DNA of 64,000 nucleotides from JALORV01 sp963769745. Lineage in GTDB: Bacteria > Pseudomonadota > Gammaproteobacteria > Burkholderiales > Burkholderiaceae_F. Numbering within the stretch: the stretch's first letter is position 1; each line of letters begins with the position of its first letter. The stretch spans positions 1-64,000 of the forward strand of contig CAVYNB010000010.1 of NCBI GenBank assembly GCA_963769745.1. The letters run 5' to 3'. Positions 59,042 through 64,000 of this stretch are shown here, piece after piece. Below the pieces are notes generated by a model. The model was not told the origin of the DNA. It was given only the letters and a program-made list of their open reading frames with translations, and made no database searches. The position numbers were made by a program, and so were the translations under genes.

Positions 59042-59786
59042 TGTACGCGATCATTGGTGGAAGTGGACTGGCAAAGCTCTCGGCGCTGGAGGACCTGCGG
59101 CGGAAGGTGATGCGCACTCCGTACGGCGAGCCGTCGGGTGCGCTGACCTTCGGGCGCTTCGCCGGAGCGGAGGTGGTCTTCCTGGCACGCCACGGTTACG
59201 GCCACACGCTCGCTCCGCACGAGATCAACTACCGCGCCAACCTGTGGGCGCTGCGCGAGCTGAAGGTCGAAGGCGTGATCTCGGTGGCAACCGTCGGCGG
59301 CATCCGCGCCGATCTCGGACCCGGCGCCCTGGTGGTGCCCGACCAGATCATCGACTACACGCACAGCCGCAAGGGCACCTTCTTCGAGGGCTCGGAGATG
59401 CCGGTCATGCACGTCGATTTCACGCAGCCGTATACGCCGGCATTGCGGGCACGACTGCTGGCGGCGGCCGCGACCTGCGGCGAATCGGTGGCTCGGACGG
59501 CGGCGTCTATGCGTGCACGCAGGGACCGCGGCTGGAAACCGCCGCCGAAATCGAACGCATCGCGCGCGATGGCGGCGATATGGTCGGCATGACCGGGATG
59601 CCGGAGGCCGCGCTCGCGCGCGAGGCGGAACTCGCCTATGCCACGCTCGCCGTGGTCGTGAACCATGCGGCCGGCCGTGGCGACAGCAAGCTCGAAGTCA
59701 AGCTCGAGGAACTGGAAGCGGTCATGCGCGCCACGATGACGCGCGCGGTCCGGATCATGGCGGCGTTTTTCGCAGGGTCGCGATGA
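59041..59786 (+). CDS. mtnP: S-methyl-5'-thioinosine/thioadenosine phosphorylase, frameshifted
   Basis: A purine nucleoside phosphorylase-fold enzyme that splits methylthio-nucleosides in methionine salvage. It starts YAIIGGSGLAKLSALEDL, with RHGYGHTLAPHEINYRAN and SVATVGGIRADLGPGALVVP. A missing base near 59489-59497 breaks the frame after CGESV. It resumes DGGVYACTQGPRLETAAEIE, MVGMTGMPEAALAREAELAY and VVVNHAAGRGD. The Asn in that last motif resembles the methylthioinosine (6-oxopurine) type rather than the adenosine type. Corrected length 248. The ATG of def overlaps its stop. Confidence 0.85.
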
Positions 59787-60328
59787 TCCGCGAGATCCTT
59801 CGCATGGGGGACCCGCGCCTGCTACGTGTGTCCGAGCCCGTGCGGGATTTCGGCACGCCCGAGTTGCGTACGCTGGTGGCAGACATGTTCGACACGATGC
59901 ATGCAGCGAACGGCGCCGGACTGGCTGCACCGCAGATCGGAGTGCTGCAGCGAGTGGTCATCTTCGGCTATGCCGATCCGGCGATGCGCAATCCGCGCTA
60001 CCCGGACGCGGACCCGGTGCCTCAGACGATCCTGGTCAACCCGGTCCTCGAACCGTTGTCCGAGTCGACCGAGGAGGGATGGGAAGGGTGCCTGTCCGTG
60101 CCGGGCCTGCGCGGGGTCGTCGACCGGTATGTGCGCCTGCGCTACCGCGGGTTCGACCTCGAAGGCCGGCCGATCGAGCGCGTGGCCGAGGGCTTCCACG
60201 CGCGCGTGGTTCAGCATGAGTGCGATCACCTCGACGGCATCCTGTATCCGATGCGCATGCGCGACATCACACGCTTCGGCTACACCGACGTCCTGTTTCC
60301 GGAAATGGCCGAACAGCCGGACGACTAG
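59783..60328 (+). CDS. def: Peptide deformylase
   Basis: Removes the formyl group from new proteins. 181 residues from ATG 59783, which overlaps the mtnP stop as ATGA. The three deformylase motifs are present: GAGLAAPQIGV (I), EGCLSVPGLRG with the metal cysteine (II), and VQHECDHLDGILYP, the HExxH metal site (III). No fmt lies beside it here. The pairing with a nucleoside phosphorylase suggests a housekeeping unit after ligA. Confidence 0.95.
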   Translation: MIREILRMGDPRLLRVSEPVRDFGTPELRTLVADMFDTMHAANGAGLAAPQIGVLQRVVIFGYADPAMRNPRYPDADPVPQTILVNPVLEPLSESTEEGWEGCLSVPGLRGVVDRYVRLRYRGFDLEGRPIERVAEGFHARVVQHECDHLDGILYPMRMRDITRFGYTDVLFPEMAEQPDD

Positions 60329-60394
60329 AAGGAATGCCGGCCGCCCGCATTCCGGCAGGGCGGGGCGGGATTCTGGCCGTGTGCTTCGGCGGAG

Positions 60395-60505
60395 CGCGCG
60401 GCCGCTCCGGAGCGCAGCCGACTGACTAGTCTTGAGCGGCGGGCATAGCCCGTCGTACCGCCGCGAGCGCACGTGCGAGCGCGAAGCGGTCGCGTACGTG
60501 AGCGG
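60395..60505. repeat. Intergenic repeat, copy B
   Basis: Same ordered blocks as 45753-45836, with an insert of about 20 bp after CTGACTAGTC. Hairpin arms CACGT-GCGAGCGC (60470-60482) and GCGGTCGC-GT-ACGTG (60486-60500), with one mismatch. Sits between the convergent ends of def and glnD, so it may act as a two-way terminator. Confidence 0.65.
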
Positions 60506-60510
60506 CGCCG

Positions 60511-63066
60511 TCAGGGCGCCAGCGCTTCCAGCAGGTCCTTCTCGATCTCGAGCTGGCTGCGCGCCTGGTCGAGTTCCGCGCCCGAGACGAGGAACACGTC
60601 CTCGGCCCGTTCGCCCAGCGTCAGCACCTTCGCCGTGTGCACGTTCAGGTGGTGCTGAGTCAGCACGCGGGCAATCGAGTAGAGCAGTCCCAGGCGGTCG
60701 GTCGCCGTGACCGACAGCAGGTAGCGCGACCCCCGCTCGTCGGGCTGCAGTCGTACTTCGGGAGTCACCGGGAAGTGGCGCGACTGGCGTGACATGCGGC
60801 CTTTGACCGGCGTCGGCAGCTTGTGCTGCCTGGCAATCCATTCGCCCAGTTCGTGCTCGACCTGCGCCAGCAGCTCACGGTAGTGGGGCGCGTGGCCGTT
60901 GTCGGTGACGAGGAACGTGTCCAGCGCATAGCCGTGGCGGGTCGTGTGGATGCGCGCATCGAGAATGCTCAGGTTGCGGCTTTCGAAGTAGCCGCAGACG
61001 CGGGCAAACAGGTCCTTCTGGTCCTTCACGTAGATCAGGACTTCGGCGCCTTCGCCAATGCGCGCCAGGCGCGCGCGCACCACCGGCGGCTCAGTGTGCA
61101 CGCGGGAAAAGAGCGAGCGCGTGTGCCAGGCGATGTCCTGCGCGCTGTGGCGCAGGAAGTACACGACGTCGAGCTGCTCCCAGAGCGCTTCGCGCGCGCT
61201 GTCGGACAGGCCGTACAGCCTCAGGATGCGCAAGGCCTCCTCCTTGCGGCCATCGAGCACGGCGGTCGGCGATACGCTGCCGCCTCCGAGCAGCCGTCGG
61301 GTCGACTGGAACAGATCCTCGAGCAGCTTGCCCTTCCATGCGTTCCAGACCTTGGGGCTGGTCCCGCGGATATCCGCGACGGTGAGCAGGTACAGCGCGA
61401 TCAGCCGGCGCTCGGTCTGCACATGGCTGGCGAAGCGCCCGATCACCTCCTCGTCGGCGAGGTCCTGCTTCTGCGCCACCTGCGACATCGACAGATGGTG
61501 TTCGACCAGGAACACGACCAGCGCCGTGTCGTCGGCCGACAGGCCATGCTCGCGGCAGAAGCGCCGCGCGTCGCGCGCTCCCAGGTCGCTGTGATCGCCG
61601 CCTCGCCCCTTGGCGATGTCATGGAAGAGCGCCGCGATGTACAGCAGCCAGGGTTTGTCGAAGTCCGCGATCAGCTGGCTGCACAAAGGGAACTCATGCG
61701 CATGCTCGGCGAGCGCAAAGCGGCGCAGCTTCCGGAGCACCTGCAGGATGTGCTGGTCAACCGTGTAGACATGGAAAAGGTCATGCTGCATCTGCCCGAC
61801 GATGCGGCGGAATACCGGCAGATAGCGTCCGAGCACGGACAGCTGGTTCATGCGGCGAAGTTCGTGCAGCACTCCCCTCGGCTGCTGCAGGATCGCGAGG
61901 AAGGTCGCGCGATTGGTTGGATCGCGCCGGTAGCGCGCGTCGATGCGCACGCGCGCATGCCAGAGCGCGCGCATCAGCGGCGCGGACATGCCGCGCAGCT
62001 CCTGGTGCTGCGCCATCAGCAGGAAGGCGCGCAGGATGCCGTTGGGGTCGGCATCCAGGGCGTCGGGCGACCGCAGGTCGAGCAGTTCACTGCGCGTGAC
62101 GAAAGTCTCATCGAGTGGCTGCGCCGGGTCGTCCGCACGGTGAAACAGGCGCAGCTCGATGTTCTGCAGCACGATCGTGTTCATCTGGGTGACCGCCTTG
62201 GCCGCCCAGTAATAGCGCTGCATCAGCACTTCGCTCGCGCGGCGCGCGGCGGTCGCCTGGAAGCCGGCGCGCTGCGCGACGGCCTGCTGCACATCGAAGA
62301 CGAGCCGGTCCTCGCGTCGGCCAGTAATCAGGTGCAGCCAGGCACGGACCTGCTTCAGCCGGCGCTCGCTCAGGCGGATCAGGCCTGCCTCCTCCGGCGT
62401 GATCAGTCCGCGCCGGGCGAGCTCGGTCCAGGTCGTTCCGAAGCCGCCGGCGCGGGCGATCCACAGAAGCACGTGCAGGTCGCGCAGACCGCCCGGGCTT
62501 TCCTTGACGTTGGGCTCCAGGCTGTACGGGGATTCGTTGAACTTGATGTAGCGCTGGCGCTGTTCGAGCACCTTGGCGCGAAAGTAGGACGGCGGATCGA
62601 GCACGTCCAGCACCGCGCGGTGGAACCGGTCGAACAACCGGCGCGGACCGGCGATCAGCCGGGCTTCCAGCAACGAGGTCAGCACCGTGACATCACCGCG
62701 CGCCTCGGACTGGCACTCATCGACCGTCCGAACACTGTGGCCAAGCGCCAGGCCGAGGTCCCAGAGCAGGCTGATCAGGTTTTCGATCGTGGCGCGTTCC
62801 GCCGCGCTGGGCGCGGCTTCAAGCAGGATCAGCACGTCCACGTCGGAATGCGGGAACAGTTCGCCGCGCCCGTAGCCACCGACCGCCACCAGCGCAACGT
62901 GGCGTTCCAGCCCGGTCGTGCGTGCAAGTTCGCGCAACAGGGCATCGGTCGAGCGTGACAAGCCCTTGAGCAGGGCCTCGACCGGCCCGCCGCCTTCAAA
63001 GCGTGCGATCAGTGCATCGCGTTCCAGTCGCAGGCGATCCCGCAGCTGGAAACTGACATCGTTCAT
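60511..63066 (-). CDS. glnD: Bifunctional uridylyltransferase/uridylyl-removing enzyme
   Basis: Senses glutamine and adds or removes UMP on PII proteins. 851 residues. Nucleotidyltransferase motif VGGYGRGELFPHSDVDVLIL (about 61-80). HD domain AALFHDIAKGRGGDHSDLGA (about 478-497), which removes UMP. Two C-terminal ACT domains bind glutamine (about 680-770, VLIYVKDQKDLFARVCGYFE, and 780-850, LLSVTATDRLGLLYSIARVL). Intact. It lies 4 bp after map. Confidence 0.96.
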   Translation of the reverse strand: MNDVSFQLRDRLRLERDALIARFEGGGPVEALLKGLSRSTDALLRELARTTGLERHVALVAVGGYGRGELFPHSDVDVLILLEAAPSAAERATIENLISLLWDLGLALGHSVRTVDECQSEARGDVTVLTSLLEARLIAGPRRLFDRFHRAVLDVLDPPSYFRAKVLEQRQRYIKFNESPYSLEPNVKESPGGLRDLHVLLWIARAGGFGTTWTELARRGLITPEEAGLIRLSERRLKQVRAWLHLITGRREDRLVFDVQQAVAQRAGFQATAARRASEVLMQRYYWAAKAVTQMNTIVLQNIELRLFHRADDPAQPLDETFVTRSELLDLRSPDALDADPNGILRAFLLMAQHQELRGMSAPLMRALWHARVRIDARYRRDPTNRATFLAILQQPRGVLHELRRMNQLSVLGRYLPVFRRIVGQMQHDLFHVYTVDQHILQVLRKLRRFALAEHAHEFPLCSQLIADFDKPWLLYIAALFHDIAKGRGGDHSDLGARDARRFCREHGLSADDTALVVFLVEHHLSMSQVAQKQDLADEEVIGRFASHVQTERRLIALYLLTVADIRGTSPKVWNAWKGKLLEDLFQSTRRLLGGGSVSPTAVLDGRKEEALRILRLYGLSDSAREALWEQLDVVYFLRHSAQDIAWHTRSLFSRVHTEPPVVRARLARIGEGAEVLIYVKDQKDLFARVCGYFESRNLSILDARIHTTRHGYALDTFLVTDNGHAPHYRELLAQVEHELGEWIARQHKLPTPVKGRMSRQSRHFPVTPEVRLQPDERGSRYLLSVTATDRLGLLYSIARVLTQHHLNVHTAKVLTLGERAEDVFLVSGAELDQARSQLEIEKDLLEALAP

Positions 63067-63070
63067 GCCG

Positions 63071-63913
63071 TCACGCGGTGGCGGTCTCGGGCACCGGAGT
63101 ACCGCGCCATCCGCCGACGACGAACTGCGGGGGCGCAGGCGTTGCCTCGGAGCGGGTGAGGATCTCGTAGCCGCTTTCGGTCACGAGCACCGTGTGCTCC
63201 CACTGGGCAGACAGGCTGTGGTCCTTGGTCACGATGGTCCAGCCGTCGGCCAGTTCCTTGATCTCGCGCCGGCCTGCGTTGATCATCGGCTCGATGGTGA
63301 ACGTCATGCCGGCCACGAGTTTCTCCAGGGAGCCCGGCTTGCCGTAGTGCAGGATCTGCGGCTCTTCGTGGAACTTGCGGCCGATGCCGTGGCCGCAGAA
63401 CTCACGCACGACGCTGTAACCGTGCTTTTCCGCGTGGCTCTGGATTGCGTGCCCGATGTCGCCGATGGTGGCTCCCGGGCGAACCTGCTCGATACCCAGC
63501 CACATGCAGTCGTAGGTCACCTCGCACAGCCGGCGCGACGCTATCGACGGTTCGCCGACGAAGTACATACGGCTGGTGTCGCCGTGGTAGCCGTCCTTGA
63601 TGACAGTCACGTCGAGGTTGACGACATCGCCGTTTTTCAGCACGCGGTCGCCGGGAATGCCGTGGCAGACCTGGTGGTTGACGGAGGTGCAGATCGCCTT
63701 GGGGAAGGGCCGATAACCCGGTGGCGCGTAATTCAGGGGTGCCGGAGTGGTCCCCTGGACGTTCACCATGTGCTCGTGGCACAGGCGGTCGAGTTCGCCG
63801 GTCGTGACTCCAGCCTTGACGAAAGGCGCGATGTAATCGAGGACCTCCGCGGCGAGCCGGCCGGCCAGCCGCATCCCGGCGATGTCGGTAGGCGTCTTGA
63901 TCACGATGGGCAT
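63071..63913 (-). CDS. map: Methionine aminopeptidase type I
   Basis: Removes the first methionine from new proteins. 280 residues from ATG 63913, which gives the usual start PIVIKTPTDIAGMRLAGRLA. The five metal ligands are visible: two aspartates in NLDVTVIKDGYHGDTSRMY, histidine in GHGIGRKFHE, glutamate in FTIEPMINAG and glutamate in WEHTVLVTESG. glnD follows on the same strand. It diverges from a gene beyond the right edge. Confidence 0.95.
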   Translation of the reverse strand: MPIVIKTPTDIAGMRLAGRLAAEVLDYIAPFVKAGVTTGELDRLCHEHMVNVQGTTPAPLNYAPPGYRPFPKAICTSVNHQVCHGIPGDRVLKNGDVVNLDVTVIKDGYHGDTSRMYFVGEPSIASRRLCEVTYDCMWLGIEQVRPGATIGDIGHAIQSHAEKHGYSVVREFCGHGIGRKFHEEPQILHYGKPGSLEKLVAGMTFTIEPMINAGRREIKELADGWTIVTKDHSLSAQWEHTVLVTESGYEILTRSEATPAPPQFVVGGWRGTPVPETATA

Positions 63914-63934
63914 GTTTGGGGCAGGCCGGGCGGC

Positions 63935-63964
63935 TTGAGCGGAGCTGTCAGAGGTGGCTATAAT
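63935..63964 (+). promoter_or_regulatory. Promoter reading out of the right edge
   Basis: TTGAGC (63935-63940) and perfect TATAAT (63959-63964) with an 18-bp spacer on the plus strand. It diverges from map. In betaproteobacteria map usually faces rpsB-tsf, so this is probably the rpsB promoter. The gene itself is outside the window. Confidence 0.55.
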
Positions 63965-64000
63965 ATCGGGCTGCACAGCGCTTTGAAAATCAAAAGCTTA

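Overview
The window is high-GC chromosomal DNA from a proteobacterium, most likely a betaproteobacterium. The basis is gene order recalled from that class: smc-zipA-ligA diverging from queF-dapC-dapD, dapE-prmB overlapping, efp/uvrC/pgsA followed by tRNA-Gly, tRNA-Cys and tRNA-Leu, and glnD-map diverging from what is probably rpsB just beyond the right edge. No genus can be named. There are no rRNA genes, CRISPR arrays, transposases, phage genes or integrases.

Layout. 1-8.3 kb: a run of plus-strand genes for sulfane sulfur and inorganic carbon: a single-domain rhodanese, an exported two-domain rhodanese, a truncated rhodanese copy, an AI-2E-type permease, a small membrane protein, a SulP anion transporter, a beta-carbonic anhydrase and a CoA-disulfide reductase-rhodanese fusion. 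8.3-14.2 kb: envelope proteins (glycine-zipper protein, DUF3300, DUF2950, a two-repeat periplasmic protein, an outer-membrane barrel, and the convergent C39 peptidase/PA2779 pair). 14.6-24 kb: thiolase, DUF882 hydrolase, cation efflux, serB, mfd, ispD, ispF and a broken DUF4241 gene. 24-30.4 kb: EnvZ/OmpR-type two-component system, a PEQR-repeat protein, efp, uvrC, pgsA and three tRNAs. 30.4-45.7 kb: mostly metabolic genes (DUF1178, GST, ACAD11-like dehydrogenase, quinone oxidoreductase, SRPBCC, pirin, GNAT, EamA, hydrolase, MFS, a ClpX-like ATPase, an APH-type kinase, a histidine phosphatase, a CoA-transferase, YheS). 45.8-52 kb: prmB, dapE, pilU, dapD, dapC and queF. 52.2-64 kb: smc, zipA, ligA, mtnP, def, glnD and map.

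How the genes work together. dapC, dapD and dapE are consecutive steps of the succinylase branch of lysine/diaminopimelate synthesis. ispD and ispF are steps of the MEP isoprenoid pathway. SulP plus carbonic anhydrase fits bicarbonate uptake. The rhodaneses plus the CoA-disulfide reductase fit persulfide handling. The separate kinase and ACAD11-like dehydrogenase correspond to the two halves of animal ACAD10/11.

Sequence quality. At least fifteen genes need one or more single-base indels to be read through, including ispF and dapE, which should be needed by the cell. After correction each gives a normal family length. I read this as residual indel error in the assembly rather than mass pseudogene formation, and I annotate these genes across the frameshift. 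The real gene debris is the truncated rhodanese at 2050-2136 and possibly the DUF4241 gene.
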